Part shown: positions 1 through 7,728 of the stretch, in pieces
Position numbering within the stretch: position 1 is the first letter of the stretch
Layout: each line of letters opens with the position of its first letter
Assembly: GCA_003220495.1 (NCBI GenBank)
Contig: QHSP01000052.1
Span: 1-49,650, forward strand
Origin: Candidatus Rokuibacteriota bacterium
GTDB lineage: Bacteria > Methylomirabilota > Methylomirabilia > Rokubacteriales > CSP1-6
Direction: 5' to 3'
Length of the DNA: 49,650 bases
Notes under the pieces: model-generated
Seen by the model: the letters and a program-made list of their open reading frames with translations, nothing else
Databases searched by the model: none
What the model was told of the DNA's origin: nothing
Made by a program: the position numbers and the translations under genes

Positions 1-48
1 AACCAGACGGCCGGTCCGTTCATGAACCAGACGGCCGGTCCGTTCATG
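1..48. repeat. Perfect 2 x 24-bp tandem repeat at the window edge
   Basis: Positions 1-24 and 25-48 are identical. The unit keeps the reading frame and encodes NQTAGPFM twice in the pilin fragment. Lying exactly at the sequence start, it could be a contig-end assembly artefact rather than a protein repeat. Confidence 0.9.
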
Positions 49-165
49 GCCTCGGTCCCGAATCCGCCCACGGGTTGGCAGGCGTACTCGTACACGCCTA
101 ACAGCGCGGCCGGTACCTTCAACATCTCCGCGACGGGCGACGGCACCAGCGTCACCCTGCCGTAA
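1..165 (+). CDS. C-terminal fragment of a type IV pilin-like protein
   Basis: Reading frame 1 is open from the window edge to a TAA at 163-165 and encodes about 54 residues. The stretch is rich in Gly, Thr, Ser and Asn and ends in ATGDGTSVTLP, as the C-terminal beta region of many prepilin-type proteins does. The N-terminal prepilin helix lies outside the window, so the family call rests on this style of C-terminus and on context: a strong terminator follows, then prepilin peptidase and minor pilin genes. It would be the major pilin or another pilin of the system below. The first 48 bases are a perfect tandem duplication of 24 bases, giving the peptide NQTAGPFM twice, which may be real or an assembly-edge artefact. 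Confidence 0.55.
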   Translation, partial: NQTAGPFMNQTAGPFMASVPNPPTGWQAYSYTPNSAAGTFNISATGDGTSVTLP

Positions 166-183
166 CGGATCCACGGCTCAACC

Positions 184-220
184 GCGCCCGGGAAGGGGTG
201 GACCCTTCCCGGGCGCTTGT
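184..220 (+). terminator. Intrinsic terminator after the pilin gene
   Basis: A perfect 14-bp GC-rich stem (184-197 pairs with 203-216) closes a 5-base loop and is followed by a T-containing stretch (TTGTTCGTGT). It begins 18 bases after the pilin stop codon and should end the pilin transcript. A GTG at 198 that would extend the next gene upstream lies in this loop and is not a credible start. Confidence 0.75.
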
Positions 221-266
221 TCGTGTCTACACGCTGAGCACGCTGCCACACGCTGAGAGGAACGTC

Positions 267-2201
267 ATGCCCGGCATCAAGAGCGCCGAACTCGTAGTCG
301 GTCCATCCACGCTCCCGCTCGAGACTTCGGGCGTGCTCCCCCGCTGGCTGAGCGCCCGCCTGCTACGCCCGTGGATGATTCCGCTGGCGCTGGCCGGCGT
401 CACGTTCCTGGTCTTCCTGCCGATCCTCTGGAACGGATTCGTCGCGTGGGACGACCAGGCCAACCTCTACGAGAACCCAGCCTACCGAGGGCTTACCTGG
501 CCGCAGATCCGATGGATGTTCAGCAACACCACGATGGGACACTGGATCCCGCTCACCTGGCTCACGTTTGGTCTCGATTACATCCTCTGGGAGATGAAGC
601 CGTTTGGGTATCACTTGACGAGCCTGGTGATCTTCGCCGCGAACGCCCCCGCGTTCTACTTCGTCGCCCTGCGCCTCCTCCGTCGAGCGACCAGCTTCGC
701 TGCGGGCGCGCTTCGGCTGTCGGCCGTAGCGGCGACGCTCTTCTTCGCGCTGCATCCGCTGCGCACCGAATCGGTCGCGTGGGCCACCGAGCGGCGCGAC
801 GTCCTCTCCGGCCTCCTGTTCCTGCTGACGGTCCTGATGTATCTCAAAGCTCAGGACGAGACCGGAAAGCGTCGGCGCTGGCTGCTCGCGGGCTCGGTCG
901 GCATCTACGTGCTGGCGCTCGTCTCGAAGGCGAGCGTCATGGTGCTTCCGGCGGCGCTCATCGTGCTCGATGTCTACCCGTTGCGCCGGCTCGGCGGCCG
1001 CTGGCGGGAATGGGTGGGGCCTGCGGCGCGCGCCGTCTGGCTCGAGAAGATTCCGTTCACGGTGCTGGGCGTCGCGGGTGCCGCGGTCGGGTACTACGCG
1101 CAGAACGCGAACTCGTTCATCACAACCCTCGAGCGGTATCCGATGACCGCGCGGCCGGCGATGATCTTCTTCAGTCTTTGGTTCTATCTCGAGAAGACGG
1201 TGATGCCGATGGGCCTCTCGCCGCTCTACGAGCTTCCAATCCGGGTGAGCCTGCTCGACCGGCGATTCCTGCTCCCTGCCCTCGCCGTGACGGCAATCAC
1301 CGCGACGGTCGTGCTCCTTCGACGGCGGTGGCCGGCGGGGCTCGCAGTGTGGGTGTACTACGCGATCGCGCTCGGTCCCGTGATCGGTATCGTCCACTCC
1401 GGGTACCAGCTGACCAACGATCGATACAGCTATCTCCCCGCGATCGGCTTCGCGCTCATCGTCGGCGCAGCCGTCGGAGCGGTCGTCAGCGCGGGCGCGG
1501 ACGGAGTCCTGCGCCCAGCGCTGGTGAAGGCCGTGATCGTGCTGATGATCGTGTGGCTCGGCGGGCTGGCCTACCTCAGCGCGCAGCAGACTCAGATCTG
1601 GCGCGATACCGAGAGCCTGTGGCGCTACGCGGTCGAAGTGGAACCCGACTGCTCGCTCTGTCACGGCAACGTCGGTACTTACCTTCTAGACCGGGGATAC
1701 CATCAGGCGGCGATGATCGAGTTCGAGCGCGTCAAGGCGCTCAGGCCCGAGAGCAAGAAGGTGCACTTCTACCTGGGCTACATGTACGTGATGCGCAACG
1801 ATTTTTCACGGGCGGTCGACAATTTCAAACTGTATGTAGGGCAATACCCGAACGACGCCGAGGGGCTCAACAATCTGGGCGCCGCGCTCGTCAACGATGG
1901 GCGCCCGAAGGAAGCCCTGGAGCCCTTGGAGCGCGCGCTCCGGCTCAAACCCAAACACGCGGGCGCTCACGTCAGCCTGGCGTACGCGCAGCTCGACCTC
2001 GGGAACGCCGCTCGAGCCCGGAGCCTCTTCCGCGAGGCGATCGCGCTGAAGTACGACTCTCCGCAGGCGTGGTACGGGCTCGCGCGCGTCAACCTCCAGA
2101 GCGGCAACGTCGATGCCGCGCACAAGGCGTGGGGTTTGCTGGGACAGTTTGACCCCAAGCTCGCCGCTTCCCTCGGACCTGCCTTCATTCCGACCTGGTG
2201 A
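267..2201 (+). CDS. Polytopic membrane protein with GT-C-like N-terminus and C-terminal TPRs (TMTC-like)
   Basis: About 644 residues. The first two thirds are hydrophobic with many membrane segments. An early extracytoplasmic loop carries WDDQ, at the position of the acidic first-loop motif of GT-C glycosyltransferases such as the PMT and TMTC families. From roughly residue 450 a soluble part carries about five tetratricopeptide repeats (for example LNNLGAALVNDGRPKEALE). Known relatives with this layout (eukaryotic TMTC1-4) are protein O-mannosyltransferases; activity here is inferred only. The ATG at 267 is chosen because GAGAGG lies at 255-260; a GTG at 198 falls in the preceding terminator loop. 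Its stop overlaps the prepilin peptidase start (GTGA). Position between a pilin gene and pilD suggests a role in pilin modification or surface glycosylation. Confidence 0.75.
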   Translation: MPGIKSAELVVGPSTLPLETSGVLPRWLSARLLRPWMIPLALAGVTFLVFLPILWNGFVAWDDQANLYENPAYRGLTWPQIRWMFSNTTMGHWIPLTWLTFGLDYILWEMKPFGYHLTSLVIFAANAPAFYFVALRLLRRATSFAAGALRLSAVAATLFFALHPLRTESVAWATERRDVLSGLLFLLTVLMYLKAQDETGKRRRWLLAGSVGIYVLALVSKASVMVLPAALIVLDVYPLRRLGGRWREWVGPAARAVWLEKIPFTVLGVAGAAVGYYAQNANSFITTLERYPMTARPAMIFFSLWFYLEKTVMPMGLSPLYELPIRVSLLDRRFLLPALAVTAITATVVLLRRRWPAGLAVWVYYAIALGPVIGIVHSGYQLTNDRYSYLPAIGFALIVGAAVGAVVSAGADGVLRPALVKAVIVLMIVWLGGLAYLSAQQTQIWRDTESLWRYAVEVEPDCSLCHGNVGTYLLDRGYHQAAMIEFERVKALRPESKKVHFYLGYMYVMRNDFSRAVDNFKLYVGQYPNDAEGLNNLGAALVNDGRPKEALEPLERALRLKPKHAGAHVSLAYAQLDLGNAARARSLFREAIALKYDSPQAWYGLARVNLQSGNVDAAHKAWGLLGQFDPKLAASLGPAFIPTW

Positions 2202-2992
2202 CCGTGGCGCAGTTCGAATCTGTCGCAGACGCTTGGCCGATCGGTCTGGTCGTCGTCGTCGGCCTCTTCGGGCTCGCGCTCGGAAGTTTCCTGAACGTCG
2301 TCATCGCCCGCGTCCCGGCCGGGGGCAGCCTCGTGCATCCCGGATCGGCCTGCCCAGGTTGCAGGGCACCACTGGCGTGGTACGACAACATCCCGGTGCT
2401 CTCGTTCGTGGTGCTGCGCGGTCGCTGTCGCGCGTGCGCAATGCGGATCTCGTGGCGGTATCCGATCGTGGAGGTCATCACGGCGGCCGCCCTCGTGCTG
2501 GCCTACGTCGCCTTCGGTCCATCCGCCGAGTTCCTGGTCGCGTGCGTTCTGCTTCCCGCCCTCGTCGCGATGACCGCGATCGATCTTCAGCACCAGATGA
2601 TCCCGGATGCGATCACCTTGCCCGGAATCCCCGTCGGACTGCTGATCAACGTCGCGACCGGGCGCATTTCCTGGATCGATTCCGTCATCGGCATCCTCGT
2701 CGGCGGCGGCCTATTCCTGGTGATCATCCTGGCGAGCCGCGGCGGCATGGGTGGCGGCGACCTGAAGCTCGGCGCGATGCTCGGCGCGTTCCTCGGCTGG
2801 AAGGCGCTGCTGTGCGCGCTGTTCGTCGCCATCGTGCTGGGCGGGGCCACCGGGGCCGTGCTCCTGGCGACGGGCCGGCGCGGCCGGAAGGATCCCATTC
2901 CGTTTGGCCCGTTCCTTGCCGCGGGTGGGGCGATGGCTCTCTTCTGGGGCGAGCGCGCGTTCGGTTGGTGGATGGGCGGGTTCGGCGGATGA
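2198..2992 (+). CDS. pilD: Prepilin peptidase / N-methyltransferase
   Basis: A 264-residue inner-membrane aspartic protease that removes the leader of prepilins and methylates the new N-terminus. The N-terminal methylase-type domain contains ALGSFLNVVI and the two zinc-type Cys pairs CPGC (52, 55) and CRAC (77, 80). The peptidase domain has Asp129 in TAIDLQHQMIPD and Asp188 in GGGDLKLGA, the two catalytic aspartates of the family. Length is normal for PilD. The GTG start at 2198 overlaps the upstream stop and the TGA at 2990-2992 overlaps the next ATG, so the gene is translationally coupled on both sides. Its substrates should include the minor pilins encoded immediately downstream and the pilin upstream. 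Confidence 0.96.
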   Translation: MTVAQFESVADAWPIGLVVVVGLFGLALGSFLNVVIARVPAGGSLVHPGSACPGCRAPLAWYDNIPVLSFVVLRGRCRACAMRISWRYPIVEVITAAALVLAYVAFGPSAEFLVACVLLPALVAMTAIDLQHQMIPDAITLPGIPVGLLINVATGRISWIDSVIGILVGGGLFLVIILASRGGMGGGDLKLGAMLGAFLGWKALLCALFVAIVLGGATGAVLLATGRRGRKDPIPFGPFLAAGGAMALFWGERAFGWWMGGFGG

Positions 2993-3441
2993 ATGCTCGG
3001 GGGTTCACGCTGGCCGAGATCATCGTCGTGCTCGCGATCACCGGCGCCCTGGCGACGCTCGTGACGCCGGCACTCTCGAGCTATGCGAGGACGGCGGCGC
3101 TCCAGGCGGCGGCGCGCGAGCTGGCCACCTCGATCAACCTCGGCCGTCAGGTCGCGATTTCCCGGAACACGACGGTGTGCGTCGAAGTCGCTTCCCTGAC
3201 GAACATCCGGCTCAGAACCGGCGGGTGCGGCGGCGCGATCTGGACTGGACCGGGAACCGACGGCTCCGGCGCGATCAAGATCTCGGACTCGAGCACGCTC
3301 CAGATCAGCACGACGGCGAACGTCGTCTTCACGAACCTCGGAGCCGCGAGCCCGGCCGGAACCTACACGCTGACAAACCCCGTGAACAACGGGACGCGGA
3401 CCGTGGTCGTCGCCGCCACGGGTCGCGTCAGCGTGCGATGA
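2989..3441 (+). CDS. Minor pseudopilin, FimT/GspH family
   Basis: About 150 residues. The N-terminus ARG|FTLAEIIVVLAIT is a class III prepilin leader of only five residues, with cleavage after Gly5 and Glu at mature position 5, followed by one hydrophobic helix. The rest (GRQVAISRNTTVCVE and a beta-rich C-terminus ending TVVVAATGRVSV) fits the GspH/FimT domain. Such proteins prime or cap the pilus, and some FimT proteins bind DNA for natural transformation; I cannot tell which applies here. Start and stop overlap the neighbouring genes by ATGA, so expression is coupled to pilD and the next pilin. Confidence 0.9.
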   Translation: MNARGFTLAEIIVVLAITGALATLVTPALSSYARTAALQAAARELATSINLGRQVAISRNTTVCVEVASLTNIRLRTGGCGGAIWTGPGTDGSGAIKISDSSTLQISTTANVVFTNLGAASPAGTYTLTNPVNNGTRTVVVAATGRVSVR

Positions 3442-3872
3442 GACGCTCGGCGCGCGACGACCGGGGCTTCACCCTCGGCGAGGTCCTCGTGGCGACTTTC
3501 GTTCTCGCCATCGGCCTGGTGGGGATCGCCACTGGATTCCAGTACGCCACCAGCGGCGTGGAGCTGGGTCGAGGAGAAACGACCGCGGCCTTCCTCGCCG
3601 AGCAGCGGCTCGAATGGCTCAAGTCGCGGGCGCTGACTAACTGGACGAGCGCGACCCTGGAGGCCGGCGTCACGACGGAAGGGTACGGTTCCATCGCCGA
3701 CGCGGCGCTCTACCGTCGCGTGACGACGATCACCGACAGCCCGGGTGGCGCGTGCAGGGCGAACTGCAAGCTCGTGCAGGTGACCGTCTTCTACCGGCCG
3801 GTGACGGGGCAAGGCCAGCTCGATCAGGAGCGGCGGCTGGACGTGGTCACCATGCTCGTGGCCCGAAGCTGA
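3438..3872 (+). CDS. pilV: Minor pilin, PilV-like
   Basis: About 144 residues with leader MRRSARDDRG, cleavage before FTLGEVLVATFVLAIGLVG, Glu at mature position 5 and one long hydrophobic helix. The GEVLVA...LAIGLVGIA pattern and the downstream AAFLAEQRLEWLKSRA segment are typical of PilV/GspI proteins. It overlaps the FimT/GspH gene by ATGA. A PilW-like gene would normally follow but is absent: the next gene, after 34 bases, is PilX-like. Minor pilins of this kind form the pilus tip initiation complex in the inner membrane. Confidence 0.85.
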   Translation: MRRSARDDRGFTLGEVLVATFVLAIGLVGIATGFQYATSGVELGRGETTAAFLAEQRLEWLKSRALTNWTSATLEAGVTTEGYGSIADAALYRRVTTITDSPGGACRANCKLVQVTVFYRPVTGQGQLDQERRLDVVTMLVARS

Positions 3873-3906
3873 CGCGCGCGGTCGGCGCGCGATAGAGGCG
3901 CTCGCC

Positions 3907-5253
3907 ATGCAGAGAATCAGCCAGCTCATCCACAACGAACACGGCGTCGCGCTGGTCCTGGCCCTGATGATTCTCCTGACCCTGACCGGGCTCGTCCTGG
4001 CGTTTCTCTCGGCGAGCGCCTTCGAGCCGCAGATCTCGCGGAATCACAGCGAAACGGTTCGCGCACGCTACGTGGCCGAAGCCGGTGTCGAATACGCGTA
4101 CGACACGCTCGCCTCGAACGTCGGCTCATGGGACACCTATCTCGACGGGGCCACGTGCGCTCAGGGGGCCGTGCTCGGGGCGCCCAACTCGACGCTCCCC
4201 GGGCTCGGCGGCGCGCACGGCATGTTCACGGTCAGGATCCGCAACGACTGCAAGCCGGGCGACGACAAGTTGACCGGCGGCGCCGTCGACACCGTCACGG
4301 GTCGGTGCGATCCAGCCGTTCCCGGCGACGCCACGCACGACGGCAACTGCAAGGTCGTCGTGACGTCCACGGGCACGATCGGCGCCACGACACGGACGAT
4401 TACCGTCGTCGTCTCGAAGACCGCCGCCCTTCCGATCAACGGCGCGCTCGGATTCCCCGGCGCCCAGGCGGACGTGGTCGTCCGGGGGTCGAGCTTCGTG
4501 ATCGACGGGCGTGATACGAAGATCGCTGATCGGCCCGGCGCGCCGACGGGCGTCGCGGCGGCGGTCTACGGCATCGCGGTCAACGGCGCCCTTCCGGCGC
4601 TCGCGACTCGGCTCGAGACAGCTCTGGCGGCCGGCGGTCAGAGCGACGTGCGCGGGACGGACCGGACGGATCCGAGCGCGACGGGGCGCGGCGCCAACAC
4701 CATCCGGGCCGACGGCGCGCTCACGTCGCAAGCGGTCACCGATTTCGTCGACGCCGCGAAGTCGGCGGCCGACGTGACGATCAACGCCAGCCCCGGCAAC
4801 GGATCCTCGCTCAGCAATGTCGGCTCGACATGCGCGACCGATGTCGAGAGCTCCACGTGCTGGGGCACGAGCGCGCGCCCGAAGATCGTCTACGTCCGCG
4901 GCGCCCTGCCCGACATCGGGACGCGCTACACGGGGCTGAGCCTCGGGGGCACGAGCGCCGGCACCGGCATTCTCATCGTCGAGAACGGCATCGTGGAGAT
5001 CGGCGGGAGCTTTCGTTGGAACGGGCCGATCGTCGTGACCGGAAGGAACGTCGGCATTCGCTTCCGCGGCGATGGCAGCCAGGTCGTGTACGGCGCCACG
5101 ATCGTCAATGAGCTCAACCCGGTCGCCGTCGCGAACATCGAGGGCGACAGCGCGGGCAAACCACACATTCTATACAGCAATGAGGCTCTTAGCCTCGTAC
5201 AGAACGCGCTCAAACGTCGGCTCGTGACCGCTCAGAATTGGACCGACCGGTAG
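3907..5253 (+). CDS. PilX/GspK-type pilus assembly protein
   Basis: A 448-residue protein. After a short leader, Gly13 is followed by VALVLALMILLTLTGLVLAFL, a single helix that lacks Glu at mature position 5 (Leu there), as in PilX and GspK. The sequence SETVRARYVAEAGVEYAYDTL is the diagnostic segment after the helix (cf. 'AEAG.e.A'). The remaining 380 residues are beta-rich, Gly/Thr/Asn-rich and much longer than PilX of Pseudomonas; the last 150 (ILIVENGIVEIGGSF...VVYGATIVNE) look like a beta-solenoid. It is the final gene of the minor pilin block. No PilY1-like gene follows, so the large C-terminal part may do a tip-adhesin-like job (inference). Confidence 0.82.
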   Translation: MQRISQLIHNEHGVALVLALMILLTLTGLVLAFLSASAFEPQISRNHSETVRARYVAEAGVEYAYDTLASNVGSWDTYLDGATCAQGAVLGAPNSTLPGLGGAHGMFTVRIRNDCKPGDDKLTGGAVDTVTGRCDPAVPGDATHDGNCKVVVTSTGTIGATTRTITVVVSKTAALPINGALGFPGAQADVVVRGSSFVIDGRDTKIADRPGAPTGVAAAVYGIAVNGALPALATRLETALAAGGQSDVRGTDRTDPSATGRGANTIRADGALTSQAVTDFVDAAKSAADVTINASPGNGSSLSNVGSTCATDVESSTCWGTSARPKIVYVRGALPDIGTRYTGLSLGGTSAGTGILIVENGIVEIGGSFRWNGPIVVTGRNVGIRFRGDGSQVVYGATIVNELNPVAVANIEGDSAGKPHILYSNEALSLVQNALKRRLVTAQNWTDR

Positions 5254-5351
5254 GCGCCGTGGACGCGGATAGCCCGAAATCCGAAAACCGGGGCCGGACG
5301 CGCCCGCAGTCACGAATTTTCCGGCGGCATGCCCTCTCGACAGGGGTCGGT

Positions 5352-5423
5352 GGGCCGGCTAGGGCCCCCCGAGCCTGGCCCAAAGCGTTCCATGGTCTGG
5401 GGGCCGGGGGTCCGTAAGACCCC
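5352..5423 (+). other. Two adjacent GC-rich hairpins between pilX-like gene and pilM
   Basis: The 253-base gap 5254-5506 holds no gene. Hairpin 1 pairs 5352-5360 with 5372-5381 (one bulged T). Hairpin 2 pairs GGGGTC (5407-5412) with GACCCC (5418-5423) around loop CGTAA. Neither has a T-run, so they may be a terminator of the minor pilin transcript, a factor-dependent stop, or an RNA structure; the sequence alone does not decide. Confidence 0.45.
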
Positions 5424-5425
5424 GA

Positions 5426-5498
5426 ATGTAGTAGATGGGAAATTATTGGCCCCCCCGGCGGGGGTCGCCCTATACTACATAGCCAACAGGGAGAAAGG
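5426..5498 (+). promoter_or_regulatory. Candidate promoter, inverted repeat and RBS for pilMNOPQ
   Basis: TATACT at 5471-5476 is a good -10 box; TTGGCC at 5446-5451 is a weak -35 with a long 19-base spacer. An 8-bp inverted repeat, ATGTAGTA (5426-5433) and TACTACAT (5473-5480), brackets the -35 and covers the -10, as an operator might. A purine-rich site AGGGAGAAAGG precedes the pilM ATG at 5507. Confidence 0.5.
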
Positions 5499-5506
5499 CT
5501 TTTAAT

Positions 5507-6553
5507 ATGGCGTTCTTCCGCAAGTCTTCGGAAATCTTCGGCCTCGACATCGGGTCGAGCGGTGTGAAGGCCGTCCACGTCAGGGAGTCGGGCGGGTCCC
5601 ACACGCTGACCTCGCTGGGGGTGGCACCCCTTCCCCCAGATGCCATCACAGACGGCACCATCAAGGACCCCACGACCGTTGTGGAGGCGATCCGAAGCGC
5701 GGTATCCCGGGCGGGACTGAAGGGCACGAACTGTGCGATCGCGGTCTGTGGTCGAGAGCTGATCATCAAGAAGGTCCAGATTCCGGAAGTTCCCGCGAAG
5801 GAAGTCGGCGACGTCGTGCAGCTCGAGGCGGAGCACCACGTTCCCTTCGCAATCGACGAGGTGTTCCTCGACTACCAGAGCATCGGGCAGCACAACGGCG
5901 TCCTCGATCTGATCCTGGTCGCGGTCAAGAAATCCAAGGTGCTCGAGTACGCGGCCGTCGTCGAGGAGGCGGGGCTCGTGCCGTCGATCGTCGACGTCGA
6001 CTCCTTCGCGCTCGGCAATCAGTTCGAGCTGAACTACCCGAGCGATCGTGGCGAGACGGTCGCCCTCATCGACATCGGCGCCTCGATCATGAAGACCAAC
6101 GTCGTGCGCGGCGGATCGACGATCTTCGCGCGGGACATTCCATTCGGCGGCAACAACTACACGCAGGCCATCGCCCAGCAGCTCAAGATTCCCTTCGAGC
6201 AGGCGGAAGCCGCCAAGCTCGGCCGCGACGTGGGCGTCCGCTGGGAAACCGTCGTGCCCGCTCTCGAAGCAGTCTCGCGCGAGTTGTCGCTCGAAGTCCA
6301 GCGGACCTTCGACTACTTCGCGTCGACGGCGGAGTCCGAGCGCATCGGGAAAATCGTTCTCGCCGGAGGGTGCTCCCAGCTGCCGGGTCTCAGCGACTAT
6401 CTGTCGTCGAACTGGGGCATCCCGGTCGAGCTGACCAAGCCGTTCCAGCGCATCGAGATCGACTCGGGGTACGCGGACGAGGTCCACGCCGCCGGGCCGT
6501 CTCTGGCCGTCGCGGTTGGGCTGGCGCTGCGTCGGCCGGGGGACAAATCGTAA
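5507..6553 (+). CDS. pilM: Type IV pilus actin-like ATPase PilM
   Basis: A 348-residue cytoplasmic actin-fold protein that binds the N-terminal tail of PilN and anchors the inner-membrane alignment subcomplex. Nucleotide-binding motifs are visible: phosphate-1 GLDIGSSGVKAV near residue 12, phosphate-2 ALIDIGASIMKTNV near 186, and the adenosine motif VLAGGCSQLPGL near 286. Length is that of PilM. The ATG at 5507 follows a strong purine-rich RBS. The TAA at 6551-6553 shares its last A with the pilN start (TAATG). It heads a five-gene operon pilMNOPQ with promoter-like sequence directly upstream. Confidence 0.96.
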   Translation: MAFFRKSSEIFGLDIGSSGVKAVHVRESGGSHTLTSLGVAPLPPDAITDGTIKDPTTVVEAIRSAVSRAGLKGTNCAIAVCGRELIIKKVQIPEVPAKEVGDVVQLEAEHHVPFAIDEVFLDYQSIGQHNGVLDLILVAVKKSKVLEYAAVVEEAGLVPSIVDVDSFALGNQFELNYPSDRGETVALIDIGASIMKTNVVRGGSTIFARDIPFGGNNYTQAIAQQLKIPFEQAEAAKLGRDVGVRWETVVPALEAVSRELSLEVQRTFDYFASTAESERIGKIVLAGGCSQLPGLSDYLSSNWGIPVELTKPFQRIEIDSGYADEVHAAGPSLAVAVGLALRRPGDKS

Positions 6554-7119
6554 TGATCAAGATCAACCTCGCACCCGAGCGGGGCCGCCGGCGCAAGGTT
6601 GGATTCAAGGGGATCAAGCTGGGCTTGCCGGCCTTCAATCTTGGCATGCTCTTCGGCGTCGTCTATCTCGCCCTCGTGCTCGGGATCGGCTTGTACTGGT
6701 GGTTCCTGACGAGCACCAAGGCGAGCCTGAACGCGGACATCGATCGGGCGAACCAGGACCTCACCCTGCTGAAGGCGCAGATCGGTCAGGAGAGCAAGGT
6801 TCGCGATCTGGCCAACGAGCTTCGCAAACGCGTCGACGTGATCGAAGCGATCACCAAGGCGCCGGGCCAGAAGATCCAGCTCGTCGAGGCCTTCGCGAGC
6901 GTCATTCCAAGCGATCTCTGGGTGACCGCATTCGAAGAGAAGAGCGGACAGATCAAGGTCACCGGATCCGCGTTCTCTCCGACGGCGATCGCCGATTTCA
7001 TGTCGAACCTGCGGTCTTCGGGAAAATTCAAGGACGTCGACCTCGTCGTGACTCGCCGCGATCTGGCCCGGCCAGCGCCGCTGGTGACCTTCGAGGTCAC
7101 CTGCCGGTACGAGGGCTGA
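6553..7119 (+). CDS. pilN: Type IV pilus inner-membrane protein PilN
   Basis: 188 residues. The N-terminus MIKINLAPERGRRRK holds the INLxP-type motif by which PilN docks into PilM. One transmembrane segment (about residues 31-54, NLGMLFGVVYLALVLGIGLYWWF in shorter form) is followed by a coiled-coil (DIDRANQDLTLLKAQIGQ) and a small ferredoxin-like periplasmic domain (residues about 100-188, DLWVTAFEEKSGQIKVTGSA). It forms heterodimers with PilO. The ATG is chosen from the family start motif; it overlaps the pilM stop by one base. Confidence 0.94.
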   Translation: MIKINLAPERGRRRKVGFKGIKLGLPAFNLGMLFGVVYLALVLGIGLYWWFLTSTKASLNADIDRANQDLTLLKAQIGQESKVRDLANELRKRVDVIEAITKAPGQKIQLVEAFASVIPSDLWVTAFEEKSGQIKVTGSAFSPTAIADFMSNLRSSGKFKDVDLVVTRRDLARPAPLVTFEVTCRYEG

Positions 7120-7120
7120 C

Positions 7121-7717
7121 ATGGCGCTCCCGCCGATCTTCGACCCGATCGTCAATGCCCCCAGGTCGCAGAAGCTCGTCGTCGGCATCATGGGCGCGAT
7201 CGTGATCGCGGCCGCCGCGTACTTCCTCCTCCTGGCGCCCGTCGAAGCCGAGGTCTCGCAGCTCCGCGCACAGCTGAGCTCCCTCCAGAGCGAGATCGCG
7301 CGAAGCAAGGCGATCGTCGCCGATCTGCTCAAGTACCGCCGCGAGGTCACGGAGCTCGAGGCGCGCCTCAACGCGCTCAAAGACAGGCTGCCCGGTGAGA
7401 AGGAGATCCCGACCCTCTACCGGTCGGTTTCCGATGCGGCGACCGCATCGGGGCTGGGCGTCTCGCTCTTTCAGCCGCGCCCGCCGGTGGTGCGGGACTA
7501 CTACAGCGAGATCCCGATCGCGGTGAGCGCCGAGGCGGGTTATCACCAGCTCGGCGAGTTCTTCGAACGTGTCGCCAAGCTCTCGCGCGTCGTCAACGTC
7601 ACCGAGATCAAGCTGGGGGGCCTCAACCGCCCGCGCAGCCCGATCCGCGCCGAGCTGGTCCTGGCGACGTACATGTACCGGCCCGTCGGCTCGGCGCCGG
7701 CGCCGAAGCCAAGGTAA
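7121..7717 (+). CDS. pilO: Type IV pilus inner-membrane protein PilO
   Basis: 198 residues. A short cytoplasmic tail is followed by one membrane segment (VGIMGAIVIAAAAYFLLLAP), a coiled-coil (LRAQLSSLQSEIARSKAIV...LEARLNALKDRLP) and a periplasmic domain that starts with the typical EIPTLYRSVSDAATASGL and contains the YHQLGEFFERVAKLSRVVNV segment conserved in PilO. It partners PilN and contacts PilP in the periplasm. It begins one base after the pilN stop. Confidence 0.94.
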   Translation: MALPPIFDPIVNAPRSQKLVVGIMGAIVIAAAAYFLLLAPVEAEVSQLRAQLSSLQSEIARSKAIVADLLKYRREVTELEARLNALKDRLPGEKEIPTLYRSVSDAATASGLGVSLFQPRPPVVRDYYSEIPIAVSAEAGYHQLGEFFERVAKLSRVVNVTEIKLGGLNRPRSPIRAELVLATYMYRPVGSAPAPKPR

Positions 7718-7728
7718 GGACCAGACAC

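Noticed and set aside
198-266. Upstream GTG extension of the GT-C/TPR gene
   Set aside because: The start lies in the loop of a perfect terminator hairpin, and the extra residues are not family-like. The ATG at 267 has a good RBS.
5254-5506. Possible cyclic-di-GMP or other riboswitch before pilM
   Set aside because: The hairpins do not show the conserved cores of riboswitch classes I know, and the proposed -10 lies downstream of them, so they may not be in the pilM transcript.
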